Source of the DNA: Deltaproteobacteria bacterium
GTDB taxonomy: Bacteria > Desulfobacterota > JAFDED01
Assembly: GCA_019310535.1 (NCBI GenBank)
Contig: JAFDED010000008.1
Span: 1 to 64,000 of the forward strand
Reading direction: 5' to 3'
DNA: 64,000 nucleotides
The notes below the pieces were generated by a model. That model did no database searches, was not told the origin of the DNA, and saw nothing but the letters and a program-made list of their open reading frames with translations. The translations under genes and the position numbers were made by a program. Positions 54,574-63,796 of this stretch are shown one piece after another. Numbering within the stretch: position 1 is the first letter of the stretch; every line of letters starts with the position of its first letter.

Positions 54574-55826
54574 AACTCCATCGCCAGCTCAATTTTTGTG
54601 TTTGTTCTTTTTGCTTTCCTGGCCATTGCATAAGCTTCATTATATTGCCGCGCCACTACTTCCCATGAAACCACATTTTCCAGATATCTCTTGAGCTTTT
54701 CTCCAAGTTGAATTCGCAGACTTTCATCGCAAGCCAAGCGAATAATCTTCTGGCGAAGCATATCTTTTGTAGAGAAAAGAAGTCCTCCTTCGCTCTCCAG
54801 GGTTTGGGCTGTCAAACCTTCCATGGGAGCAGTGGTTACAAACGGCTTGTTGAGCGCGATGATGCGAGCCAGAGTGCCTGATTGGGTCTCATCTACCGAT
54901 GGGAGGACGATGAAATCGCATACCGCCATCATTTTGTAATATAAATCACCCCTGGGAATAAACTCATAATAATGCGCCAGGCCTTTGTTCTCCAGTATTT
55001 CGACTTCTTGTTTATATTTTTCATAGTCTTTTTGATGGTGAGAATCGCGAATAGTGCCGGCCGCGAGCAGATCCCATTCCACTCCGGTGCGATTTTTAAT
55101 CTCGGTTACAATCTCCTCCCACATGGACGTCAAAATGTCCCATCGTTTGTTCGACTGTATCCACCCCACCAGGCCTACCAGGTGTTGAGAAAGATACGGC
55201 ACCCTGTCCAATCCCAGCTCTTTCCGTATCGCGGGGATTTCATCCGGCCCCCACCGCCTGTCCGGACGAGCACCATGGGGAATGACCAAGATATTTCTCG
55301 GTGTCTCCCAACCGCGGCCAGGGAATGTCCAATCAAGGCGCCATTTTTGGTAATGACATTTCAGGAAGACCAGATCTGCCCGCTGGCACATCTGGTAGAT
55401 GAAGTTTGCCTCAAAGTCCCTCAGGCGTCCGTGAACGGTATGGGGTTCCACCACAACCGGGTAATCCGCAATGGCTTCCAGAAGATTAAGAAAACCGGCA
55501 TTGCCATCGCCGATACCTCTTTCGTCGACATACTCGTAGAGCCCATACTCGTGCTCGATATGGACAACGTAAGGTGAAAGTTCTTTCACTTTTTCCGCTA
55601 CGGACTTCCACCAATCGAACCGCCCCGTGTCTATGATGGGAAAAACGCCTTTCCCCCGTCCATCAGTGTGGCTTATCACCAGCACTTCACGATCAGGGTT
55701 AGCTTTCTGGATGAACTGCCTTGCCTCTTCACAAAACGTCCCGATGCCACAGAGTCGGGGAGGGTAACTGGAAATCATTACTATGGGTTCCAATTTCAAA
55801 AACCTCTTGTGTCGCCATATCATCAT
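54570..55826 (-). CDS. GT4-like glycosyltransferase
   Basis: 418 residues with GT-B features: PIVMISSYPPRLCGIGTFCE at the start, VVHIEHEYGLYEYVDE, VVVEPHTVHGRLRDFEANFI, VGLVGWIQSNKRWDILTSMW, and VCDFIVLPSVDETQSGTLAR near the donor site. The first 98 bases overlap the previous gene; an internal ATG at 55778 (MISSYPPRLC) is another possible start, but neither has a good ribosome binding site. Opening motif S(Y/F)PPRxCGIGTF is shared with the N-terminus of the 788-residue neighbour (THLPRNCGIASF), so the two are related paralogues. Substrate is probably a GDP- or UDP-sugar, unknown. Confidence 0.9.
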   Translation of the reverse strand: MMIWRHKRFLKLEPIVMISSYPPRLCGIGTFCEEARQFIQKANPDREVLVISHTDGRGKGVFPIIDTGRFDWWKSVAEKVKELSPYVVHIEHEYGLYEYVDERGIGDGNAGFLNLLEAIADYPVVVEPHTVHGRLRDFEANFIYQMCQRADLVFLKCHYQKWRLDWTFPGRGWETPRNILVIPHGARPDRRWGPDEIPAIRKELGLDRVPYLSQHLVGLVGWIQSNKRWDILTSMWEEIVTEIKNRTGVEWDLLAAGTIRDSHHQKDYEKYKQEVEILENKGLAHYYEFIPRGDLYYKMMAVCDFIVLPSVDETQSGTLARIIALNKPFVTTAPMEGLTAQTLESEGGLLFSTKDMLRQKIIRLACDESLRIQLGEKLKRYLENVVSWEVVARQYNEAYAMARKAKRTNTKIELAMEF

Positions 55827-58095
55827 GAGCTAAAACGGTAGTTAACGATTTAAGGGTCAGCAAAGACAGGAGACAGGCAAGGGTTGATTCTGCTCCCTGA
55901 TTCTGATTTGGCCCCTGGGGGGTAAGGCCATCACAACATCCTCCTGTTGTGCTGTTGTACAGGGGCATGAGAAGATCATTTTTTCCGAAAAACCAATCCA
56001 TGCAGTGGCGTGCTTTCGTCAGCCATTGAGTGTCTCCGGTGACATGGTATGCCTCCCCACATGCATTGACAAGGTGCATGATCTCCAGTGGTTGCTGGTC
56101 AAATCGGGCTTTGTCGCCATTACGCCGAAACCATCCATTATTCCCGATTAAGGAGATATGCCCTTCCTCGTTGGTCTGAATTTCAAGGAGCCATTTCAAC
56201 GAACGAAGGCCCCACTCGACCATCCTTCCATCGGGAATCCACTGGCCTGAAAGAAGAAGGGCATGCGGCAGAACTCCGTTGGCATATGTAACAGTATCCT
56301 CGAGCCAGGGCCACTCATCGCTCCCATTATTAAGGAAGAGATGGAAAAGTCTTCTGGCAAGCGTTTCTCGAATTCTTCTAGCCTTCGCATCTCCGCTGAA
56401 CCTTTCCAGATATGCATGCAAACCGATCAATGTAAAGGCCCACGAGCGAGGAAAACCAAAATCCACCGCAGGAGGTAATGACTCATCAAAAAGTCGCACC
56501 GCCATGTTCAATATGGCTCCAGTTGGCTTCACCGCCACTGCCAATCCCAGGGCCCAGACCGCCCGACTGTGGGAATCCTCACTCCCGACTTCCTCTAACC
56601 ATCGACGTTCATAGGACATGAAGTTGCGAAACCGCCTGGTATCGGGATTAAACGCCGAAGCAAGAAAAGCGAGGTAGGCCTGCATTAAGGGAAACAAAGA
56701 CTCATCCTGGAATAATTTCCAGTGAAGCACGGTGGCGATCAGCGCCCTGGCGTTGTCATCGGTGCAGTAACCATACCGTCGGTCAGGAGTGGCATATATG
56801 GCATGCTGAATTATTCCGGTGCTATCGGTCATGATCCGAAGATGTCGAAGATCCAAAGGAGGCAGATCGTCTTTTAGCTGGGCGCCTGCGGCAATTGAAA
56901 ACATAGGTCGCGGCTTTAGTGATCGTTCCTTGATGACTTCGCCAGCCAGTTTCAAATAATCCTCAGCTACGCGCTTCCATACCATATTTCTACAATACAG
57001 GTATGCCCTTTTTCTCATGGCGTGGCGTTTGGTTTCGTTATCGAAAAGATAATTAATCCGTTCAGCAAGGGCGTACGCATCTCGGAAAGGAACAAGACAC
57101 CCCCGATTATCAGCCAGCATCTCTTCTGCATACCAATATGGTGTGGATACCACGGCCTTTCCCATTCCCAGTGCATAGGCCAGCGTGCCGGAAGTGATCT
57201 GGGCGGGGTTCAAATAGGGGGTAACATATATATCGGCGGCACAGATGTATTGAATGAGCTCTTCAAGAGAGACAAATCGATCATGGAAGATCACATTTTC
57301 CTGAAGTCCATGGTCCATCACCAGGCGCTGGAGCATCTGGCGGTATTCCGGCCCCCTCTCGCGCAAGACCTGGGGATGAGTGGCGCCCAGAACTATATAA
57401 ACGGCATCGGGATTCTTCTCCACAACTCGCGGCATTGCTTCTAGCATAACCTCTATGCCTTTTCCCGGAGAAAGGAGTCCGAAAGTGAGGATGACCTTGC
57501 GACCTTCTATCCCGAATCGATCCTTATAGTAATTGGAATCCACAAAAGGTATGTCCGGAATACCATGGGGAATAAAAACGATCTTTGATTCTTCGGCTCC
57601 GTATGTGCTAATCAGCATTTCTTTTGCCCGACAGCTCATGACCACCAAACGGTCCGAGGCCTTTAACAAACCCTCCATCACGGTGCGCTGATACTTATCG
57701 GGCTCCGTCAGAATAGTGTGAAGGGTGGTGATGACGGGCATGCGAAGAGATTCTAAAAGAGTGAGGATATAATGGCCGGCAGGGCCGCCATAAATGCCGA
57801 ATTCGTGCTGGAGAAAAACCACATTGACCCTGTTGATAGTAAGAAAATCCGCGGCCATTTGATAATCGGCTAAATCGTTGACCTGCAGCTCAAAACGAAC
57901 ACGGTCAGGATACGTATATCCTTCTGGCACATCGTTTACGGCCAGGATCAACAGGCGGCCCGTTTCGCCCAACTCCTCTTCCAATTTACCGCTTAGGTCA
58001 CTGGTAAATGAGGCTATACCGCAGTTGCGGGGCAAGTGAGTTCCAATTACTGCGATTTTATTTAAGTTATATCCATTCCAACCGTGATCTAACAT
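55729..58095 (-). CDS. Glycosyltransferase fused to an (alpha/alpha)6-barrel glycosidase-like domain
   Basis: 788 residues; AAGGAGGTG precedes the ATG. The first ~400 are a GT4-type transferase: IAVIGTHLPRNCGIASFTSD, VNVVFLQHEFGIYGGPAGHY, ILTFGLLSPGKGIEVMLEAM, VTPYLNPAQITSGTLAYALG. The last ~370 form a helical-barrel domain seen in glycosidases and epimerases: HAIYATPDRRYGYCTDDNAR, GSEDSHSRAVWALGLAVAV, DEWPWLEDTVTYANGVLPHA, WFRRNGDKARFDQQPLEIMH. Conserved acidic residues (YCTDDNAR, GSEDSH, WLEDT) may be catalytic. I know the GT part by family, while the C-terminal activity is unassigned. The fusion would let one protein both add and trim or transfer sugars. Confidence 0.87.
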   Translation of the reverse strand: MLDHGWNGYNLNKIAVIGTHLPRNCGIASFTSDLSGKLEEELGETGRLLILAVNDVPEGYTYPDRVRFELQVNDLADYQMAADFLTINRVNVVFLQHEFGIYGGPAGHYILTLLESLRMPVITTLHTILTEPDKYQRTVMEGLLKASDRLVVMSCRAKEMLISTYGAEESKIVFIPHGIPDIPFVDSNYYKDRFGIEGRKVILTFGLLSPGKGIEVMLEAMPRVVEKNPDAVYIVLGATHPQVLRERGPEYRQMLQRLVMDHGLQENVIFHDRFVSLEELIQYICAADIYVTPYLNPAQITSGTLAYALGMGKAVVSTPYWYAEEMLADNRGCLVPFRDAYALAERINYLFDNETKRHAMRKRAYLYCRNMVWKRVAEDYLKLAGEVIKERSLKPRPMFSIAAGAQLKDDLPPLDLRHLRIMTDSTGIIQHAIYATPDRRYGYCTDDNARALIATVLHWKLFQDESLFPLMQAYLAFLASAFNPDTRRFRNFMSYERRWLEEVGSEDSHSRAVWALGLAVAVKPTGAILNMAVRLFDESLPPAVDFGFPRSWAFTLIGLHAYLERFSGDAKARRIRETLARRLFHLFLNNGSDEWPWLEDTVTYANGVLPHALLLSGQWIPDGRMVEWGLRSLKWLLEIQTNEEGHISLIGNNGWFRRNGDKARFDQQPLEIMHLVNACGEAYHVTGDTQWLTKARHCMDWFFGKNDLLMPLYNSTTGGCCDGLTPQGPNQNQGAESTLACLLSLLTLKSLTTVLAHDDMATQEVFEIGTHSNDFQLPSPTLWHRDVL

Positions 58096-58131
58096 GAGTT
58101 TCTACACCTCCTTCGAAGGCTCACATTCATA

Positions 58132-59094
58132 TCAGACAGATCGGATCTCCTGTTTCATAAACACCATATACGATATGGCAAAACAAACCAGCGTTATAGC
58201 GATCATCATTGTGATATACGGCACGACCAGATAGATGCTCTGCATCAAGGGTAATGGACCCTGGAATCGGGACGCGGAAATTCTTTCCATTGGTCCCATC
58301 AAGACGAGCGAACGCGTGGTTTTCCGCATCGGGTCAATGATGGTTGAGGTGGCATCGGTGTAGAGAGCCATTGGCGAGACAAGAGAGATCGATTTCTGAA
58401 TCTCCGAATGTCGTGCAATGGTTTCAGGAGCTGCCCCTACGCTGACATCTATGGGCACGATGGAGTCAGCTAAAATACTGGCTCCAAGGGACACAAAAAA
58501 TGAGAAAAATATCCAGACAGCCACTGCTGCCAGCGCTGAGGTTGCGATACTGCGAAACAAAATTGAAAAGAGTATGGACACCCCTAACCAGAAGGAAACG
58601 TAGACGATGCTGAGCACCAAATAGATGAAGATACGCCAGACTTCTTCAACGCCCGGCACAACACCGACCAACTTGAGGCCCATACCGGTTATCATGAGCA
58701 CGATGGCGGTGAGTATGATAGCGATGGTTGCAACACCTGCAAGAAATTTCCCGTTTATCACCGCATCGCGATAAATGGGCTGAGAGACCAGCTTGCTCAA
58801 TGTTCCCTGGTTTCTCTCTCGATTGATGGAGTCGAAACCCAGCACCAGCCCGATGAGGGGCCCGAAGAAGGCCACGAACTGCACGAGTGAGAACAAAGCC
58901 CCTGTGGAAGTGAAGAGCATCAGGAACATTAAACTGGGCTTGGCCACTCCCTCCAGTTCCTTTTTCATGCTGGTGCCTACCATATAAGCCGTAATAAGGC
59001 TGATCATCGCTATCATGACGAACAGGATGATGAAACGGTAGCTGCTGAAGTGATCCGCGAGCTCTTTTCTGAAAATCGTATATGTCCCGTTCAC
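58132..59094 (-). CDS. ABC-2-type transporter permease
   Basis: 320 residues from a GTG at 59094 placed six bases after AGGAGGT; the open frame continues upstream to 59226, but that part is antisense-like and out of place inside the ATPase gene. Six hydrophobic segments include FIILFVMIAMISLITAYMVG, LVQFVAFFGPLIGLVLGFDS, FLAGVATIAIILTAIVLMIT and MMIAITLVCFAISYMVFM. INRERNQGTLSKLVSQPIYR is the coupling-helix motif of ABC-2/NosY-type permeases. A large periplasmic loop (about 210-270) lies between helices. Paired with the ATPase and NEW3 genes; probably an exporter or envelope-assembly pump. Confidence 0.9.
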   Translation of the reverse strand: MNGTYTIFRKELADHFSSYRFIILFVMIAMISLITAYMVGTSMKKELEGVAKPSLMFLMLFTSTGALFSLVQFVAFFGPLIGLVLGFDSINRERNQGTLSKLVSQPIYRDAVINGKFLAGVATIAIILTAIVLMITGMGLKLVGVVPGVEEVWRIFIYLVLSIVYVSFWLGVSILFSILFRSIATSALAAVAVWIFFSFFVSLGASILADSIVPIDVSVGAAPETIARHSEIQKSISLVSPMALYTDATSTIIDPMRKTTRSLVLMGPMERISASRFQGPLPLMQSIYLVVPYITMMIAITLVCFAISYMVFMKQEIRSV

Positions 59095-59096
59095 TA

Positions 59097-59855
59097 TCAC
59101 ACCTCCTGGAAATACTTCATGTATATCTCCTCCAGGGTATACCGCTCCTGGTCCACGCCCACCTTTTTTTTGGCGAGTTCCTGGATGGGGCCCAGGGCAA
59201 CGAGCCTGCCCTTGATCATAATGCACACCCTGTCTGAGAGTTTCTGTACCTGGGGCAGGTTGTGGGAGGAGAGAAGGATGGTCATTTTTTTTTCTTGCCT
59301 CAGGGTTTTAATAAGTTCTATCATGCGGTTGGCGCCATCCGGGTCAAGGCCCATGGTAGGCTCGTCGAGGAATATAATCCTGGGATCCTTGATCAGAAGT
59401 TCGGCAATTCCCAGGCGCTGCCGCATGCCGCGAGAATACGCATCCACTCTTTTTTCGGCCTCTCCCTCCAATTCCAATATGCGCAGGGCCTCATCAACCT
59501 TGGCAGCGATTTGATCATGGGGTACGCCGTTCAACTGCGCCACATAATGCAGGTTCTGCCTTGCGGTCATGTCTCCATAAAAACCCACGTTTTCCGGAAG
59601 GTAGCCGATGAACCGCTTGACCTTCAGTGCATCCCGTGTGGGGTTGAAACCGCACACATTGACCGTTCCTGAGGTAGGCTCCGTCAGGCCCAGGAGCATG
59701 AGGATGGTGGTTGTCTTTCCCGCCCCATTGGGGCCGAGAAAGCAGAATATCTCCCCTTCCTTAATATCCAGCGTGAGGTTGTCAACCGCCACCTGTCGGC
59801 CATAGCGCTTGGTCAGCCCTTTGAGTTCAATAAGCGCATTGTCCTTCATGCTCAT
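59097..59855 (-). CDS. ABC transporter ATP-binding protein
   Basis: 252 residues. Walker A GPNGAGKTT (about residues 41-49), signature YSRGMRQRLGIAELLI (an SRGMRQR variant of LSGGQ, common in ABC-2 exporters), Walker B RIIFLDEPTMGLDP, and switch His in LLSSHNLP. Belongs to the CcmA/NosF-like group. Its start overlaps the stop of the NEW3 gene (ATGA), with an in-frame ATG two codons later that has better spacing to GGAGG. Drives the permease encoded directly downstream. Confidence 0.96.
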   Translation of the reverse strand: MSMKDNALIELKGLTKRYGRQVAVDNLTLDIKEGEIFCFLGPNGAGKTTTILMLLGLTEPTSGTVNVCGFNPTRDALKVKRFIGYLPENVGFYGDMTARQNLHYVAQLNGVPHDQIAAKVDEALRILELEGEAEKRVDAYSRGMRQRLGIAELLIKDPRIIFLDEPTMGLDPDGANRMIELIKTLRQEKKMTILLSSHNLPQVQKLSDRVCIMIKGRLVALGPIQELAKKKVGVDQERYTLEEIYMKYFQEV

Positions 59856-61075
59856 CTCCTCCCCAGCCGGGCGAACAAACCGCCCAGGCCCAGAACTACC
59901 AAAACAATGATCCCTATGCCGATCCAGCCCCAGGCCGCGGACGCCTTGACCGTCACTCTTGCTTCGATATCTTTTTCTGCCTTCTCCCCCTTGGCGGATA
60001 TGGCCACGGAATAATCGCCCACCAATGCCTCTTCGGCCGGCGTGATGGTAATCTCCACCTGCTTCATATCCCCGGGTTCGATCACCTCTATCTTCTCAGG
60101 CTCGAACTCCACCTTCCAGTTCTCCGGCTTGAAGCTCATGAAGGTGATGTTGTGGTTGGTGGCGGAGCCTGTATTCTTAATAAAAACGGACATGTTGGCG
60201 GGTTTCCCCTTGGAGGCGGCGACGGAGAGGAGTCCGGTCGGGGTCCCCATGTCCAGTTTGTATGTCCCTGTGAGTACCACGGTAAGCTTGGCCTCGGCCT
60301 TGGCCTTCCCTGAATCTACCAGGATGTCAATGGGGTATTCGCCCGCCTCGGCATAGAGGAAGGGCTGCACCACCACATTGAGGCTTTTGCTCTCCTCCTC
60401 CTTAATGCGCAGGCTGGAGAAATATTTATCTTCATAAGGAGGCTTGAAATTGACCTCCCAGTATTGTGGGGCTTTGGCTGTTAAAGTGAAGGTCTTTTCC
60501 TCATCCACTTCGTTTTTAACATCCAGGGAAAATTCAAACTTCGTATCGCTTGGCCCGCGCAGCACCGGGTAGGCAGTGGTAATGGTTATCTCCTCCTCTT
60601 TCTCTTCTCCTTCTTTTTCTTCTTCCACTTTGACCAGTATTTTTTGGGTCGATTTGAACGCGCCATCTTCTGTTTGAGCAGATACCACGAACTCATATTC
60701 TCCCGGGCCAACGTCCTTTTCCGGTTCCGCCAGAAAAGTCAGGTTCTTTTCTTCGCCATCATCCACGTAGACGCCCGTTACTTTAAAATCATAGGTCTTG
60801 ATGACCGGCTCCCAACCCTTGGGCGCCGAGGCGATTTCCAGTTCCACAATCTCTCCCCTTTTACCCAGATTCTTTACGATGAGATCCATCCGGACTTTCT
60901 CGCCTTTGTCCACAATAACCCCTGTATATTCGGGAGCCAGCACCATTCCGCGCTCAGGCCTCTTGTCCTTATCTTTATCTTCTTCTGCGGCCCACGTAGA
61001 AAACGAAAGGCTAATTATCAGCATAACCGAGAGCGATGCGATAACGATATAACCCCACCTGATTTTTTTCATCAT
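59852..61075 (-). CDS. Membrane-anchored NEW3-domain protein of an ABC exporter
   Basis: 407 residues from the ATG at 61075 (AAGGAGGAGG upstream). Signal sequence WGYIVIASLSVMLIISLSF, three or four tandem immunoglobulin-like NEW3 domains (GVIVDKGEKVRMDLIVKNLG, GPGEYEFVVSAQTEDGAFKS, GEYPIDILVDSGKAKAEAKL, SMSVFIKNTG-like stretch at NMSVFIKNTGSATNHNITFM), and a C-terminal helix (WGWIGIGIIVLVVLGLGGLF) with RLGRR on the cytosolic side. Glu/Lys-rich linker about 165-178. Proteins of this form often precede ABC-2 ATPase and permease genes, as here; they may gather substrate or hold the pump at the cell wall. Function unproven. Confidence 0.85.
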   Translation of the reverse strand: MMKKIRWGYIVIASLSVMLIISLSFSTWAAEEDKDKDKRPERGMVLAPEYTGVIVDKGEKVRMDLIVKNLGKRGEIVELEIASAPKGWEPVIKTYDFKVTGVYVDDGEEKNLTFLAEPEKDVGPGEYEFVVSAQTEDGAFKSTQKILVKVEEEKEGEEKEEEITITTAYPVLRGPSDTKFEFSLDVKNEVDEEKTFTLTAKAPQYWEVNFKPPYEDKYFSSLRIKEEESKSLNVVVQPFLYAEAGEYPIDILVDSGKAKAEAKLTVVLTGTYKLDMGTPTGLLSVAASKGKPANMSVFIKNTGSATNHNITFMSFKPENWKVEFEPEKIEVIEPGDMKQVEITITPAEEALVGDYSVAISAKGEKAEKDIEARVTVKASAAWGWIGIGIIVLVVLGLGGLFARLGRR

Positions 61076-61240
61076 CAAATCCTCCTCCTTACTTATAGTA
61101 TGTATTTTTTTCAAAAGCGCATGCTACCGGAAAATTTTTGTAGCAGCTGCCTCAAATGGTGTTCATGGCATTGTCGCCGGAAAAAGTCAAGTGGAAGTAA
61201 ATCCAAAGCACTGCACTCACAGATATGATGCTGCTTAAAC

Positions 61241-62671
61241 TCATTTCATTCTCATAACCAGATACCTGGAGTACTCTCCGTGGCGTACCAAAAAGAGTAC
61301 GGACTTGCTTTCGATGGCCTTTGCCAGTACCTGGTTAAAAGAATCGACATCTGTAACCTTCATGCGGTTGACTTCCTGAATCAGGTCGCCACGCTCAAGG
61401 CCCGCCAGTTGCCCCGGGCTGCCGGGCACCACGTTGGTCACCAGAACTCCCTCCTGTCCTTCATATCCCAGCCGATCTGCTATCTCAGGGGTCAGGTCCT
61501 GAATTTCCAATCCTAGTTTTTTTACAGCATCAACAACAGCCAATCCGGGAGCGGATAAAGTACCAATGGTCACGCGCATAGTTTTTTTCTTACCGTCCCT
61601 GATAACCGAGATCTCTACCGTCTGTCCGGGTTCCAGTGCGGCCACCTGGTTGCGCAGATGGGCCACATCTTGAATCTCTTTCCCTGCCAGACCCATCACA
61701 ACATCGCCCCGCTTTATGCCGGCCTTGTCCGCCGGGCTTCCCTCGGTAACATCCGCCACTAATACACCCTGAGGTTTTTCCAATCCAAAAGACTTTGCAA
61801 GATCATCGGTTATTTCCTGGATGGAGACACCCAGCCATCCGCGAGTCACCTTGCCCCGCTGGATGAGATCGTCCATGATGATTTTAGCCATGTTGATAGG
61901 TATTGCAAACCCGATTCCTTGATACCCCCCGCTACGGGTAACAATGGCGGCATTGATCCCGATGACCTCACCGTCCAGATTTATCAGGGGCCCACCCGAA
62001 TTGCCCGGGTTAATGGCCGCGTCGGTCTGGATGAAGTCCTCATAATCAGCAATCCCGACATTCGCCCGACCCTTAGCGCTGATAATACCGGACGTTACGG
62101 TCTGCATTAAACCAAATGGGCTCCCAACAGCCAACACAATTTCGCCCACGCGAATCTTATCCGAGTCTCCCAGTTTGGCCACCGGAAGATCTTTTCCCTC
62201 GATTTTGATAACTGCAAGATCGCTTTTTGGATCGGTTCCAATGATCTTGGCGTCAAAAGTTCGCCTGTCAGCAAGGGTCACCGTGATCTCGTCCGCATCC
62301 TGCACAACGTGATTATTGGTCAGTATATAGCCCCGTTTGTCAACAATGAACCCGGAACCCAATCCCTGTTGCCGATACTGCCTTCTTTCGCCTGGAGCCT
62401 GGCGGAAGCGCTCGAAGAACTCATCCCCGAAGAAAAACCGAAAAGGATGATCCTTGAAAAATGGATCCAGTTCGGGAGCCATTTGACGGGACTGAAAAAT
62501 TTTGACAGAGCTAATGTTTACGACAACTGGTTTGACTTCGGAAGAAACATCGGCCAGTCCCTTGCTCAGCACTTTGGCTTCCTCTATTGAAGCCAATGCC
62601 CCATTATGAGCGATGAGGAAACTGACTAATAATGTCATCATGACCATACAAAAAATCTTCTTATGTTTCAT
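61241..62671 (-). CDS. degP: DegP/HtrA-family periplasmic serine protease
   Basis: 476 residues. Signal peptide MKHKKIFCMVMMTLLVSFLI cleaved near ALAS. Trypsin-like domain with catalytic His in YILTNNHVVQDAD, Asp in DPKSDLAVIKIEGK and Ser in NPGNSGGPLINLDG, followed by two PDZ domains (SIQEITDDLAKSFGLEKPQG, GVLVTNVVPGSPGQLAGLER). Length and domain order are those of DegP/DegQ/MucD. AGGAGG precedes the ATG. It degrades or refolds damaged envelope proteins. It is 165 bp ahead of the NEW3 gene, so it may be transcribed separately. Confidence 0.96.
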   Translation of the reverse strand: MKHKKIFCMVMMTLLVSFLIAHNGALASIEEAKVLSKGLADVSSEVKPVVVNISSVKIFQSRQMAPELDPFFKDHPFRFFFGDEFFERFRQAPGERRQYRQQGLGSGFIVDKRGYILTNNHVVQDADEITVTLADRRTFDAKIIGTDPKSDLAVIKIEGKDLPVAKLGDSDKIRVGEIVLAVGSPFGLMQTVTSGIISAKGRANVGIADYEDFIQTDAAINPGNSGGPLINLDGEVIGINAAIVTRSGGYQGIGFAIPINMAKIIMDDLIQRGKVTRGWLGVSIQEITDDLAKSFGLEKPQGVLVADVTEGSPADKAGIKRGDVVMGLAGKEIQDVAHLRNQVAALEPGQTVEISVIRDGKKKTMRVTIGTLSAPGLAVVDAVKKLGLEIQDLTPEIADRLGYEGQEGVLVTNVVPGSPGQLAGLERGDLIQEVNRMKVTDVDSFNQVLAKAIESKSVLFLVRHGEYSRYLVMRMK

Positions 62672-63206
62672 GACAGGCCTCCTGATTTTTCATCAATCAA
62701 TAAAAAGCTTATACGGATAGTGTACGAAAAGATAAAAGTCTGCTTCCCGGCCTCAGGAATTGAATTCTACAGAAGCCAATGTCCCGTTAAAGCCGTTTCA
62801 GCGCACCGATATGATTTTTTCTCATGGATTCAAGGATGAAAAAAATCGTCTAACCATGTAAAGAAAGAGTCAAAGATTATAGGTCTTCGAATTCGCAAAT
62901 CGGTCCCCTCTTGCGCTTGCGACCCATCGGGAAAAATCATGGAAAGGGGGCACCTTTTTTTCAGCAAGCAGCGATCCTCCTTATGCGCGGCACTGCCGGG
63001 AATCGGAAAGAACATGGTGGGTCTCCTCCATCCTCCTGGAAAACCGCTAAAATCGCTCCGTCACTGTACCGCCATCATTGGGCGGTCACCATATGGTTTG
63101 TTAATAAAACACTGCACACCTGCCTTTTAGGTATTACACTCTCTAATAGCCCTAACATAAATTAATATTTTTTTTCATGACGTCAAGGCTTGCATCCAAT
63201 TTTTTT

Positions 63207-63242
63207 AAAAATCGATTATGCCTCTTGATGCAATCGATTTTT
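63207..63242. other. AT-rich hairpin with T tract
   Basis: AAAAATCGATT (63207-63217) pairs with AATCGATTTTT (63232-63242) over a 14-base loop, and the right arm runs into more T. A second pairing, TTGCATC (63190-63196) with GATGCAA (63227-63233), overlaps it, so two alternative folds exist. It could be a weak terminator or a regulatory leader. Confidence 0.4.
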
Positions 63243-63580
63243 TTAAAATATTTTACATTTTTCAAGCACCGCCGCATGTCTTGGCGGTAAATGCTCATGA
63301 GGAATAGTATCCACAATATTTAATAACACTACCGTAACAATTTGTTTCAAAATAAAAGCAAAAACTTCCTTTCCGATAAGACCATCCACATGGAAATCGT
63401 GGAGGAGAATTTCTTGTAATTGGCTTTAGTACTCTCACTGCGGTGAGATCGGGGGATGGGGGCGTGCAAGATACCCTTAGTGTCACAGGAGTTACCCCAA
63501 AATTTTCAAAGTAAAAAGCGGTAATTGTTGATCCGGGGGATCACCTCCCGCTCCGGGGCGGAGTAATGGAGCCCATGGGT

Positions 63581-63606
63581 GGCCCGGACAATTTATTGTC
63601 CGGGCC
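63581..63606 (+). repeat. Solitary hairpin of the MITE-like repeat family
   Basis: GGCCCGGACAAT and ATTGTCCGGGCC form a perfect 12-bp stem with a TT centre. It is the same as the second internal hairpin of repeat copies B-E, here without the terminal repeats or other internal blocks. Confidence 0.65.
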
Positions 63607-63796
63607 GCGCTCCCTTTTCGAAAAGTCTCCCCAAAATTCCTTTTTTTTGCGTACTGCTGAATGCAATGGATTAAAATTCAAACGTATTTTGATAAATCTG
63701 TGTGAATTATTAGGGAAAGTCCTGTTGGTTGGTGTAAAGCTTGACCCGAAGCGACAAATTAGGTATTTTAAGCTGAAAAAAGATGAGGAGGCACTG

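Larger units (their letters stand above)
62672..63796. other. About 1.1 kb between degP and the AOR-family gene
   Basis: No credible gene. It should contain divergent promoters for degP (minus) and the oxidoreductase (plus). Notable structures, listed separately, are an AT-rich hairpin at 63207-63242 and a repeat-family hairpin at 63581-63606. Short frames at 62911 and 63541 are composition-driven. Confidence 0.45.
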
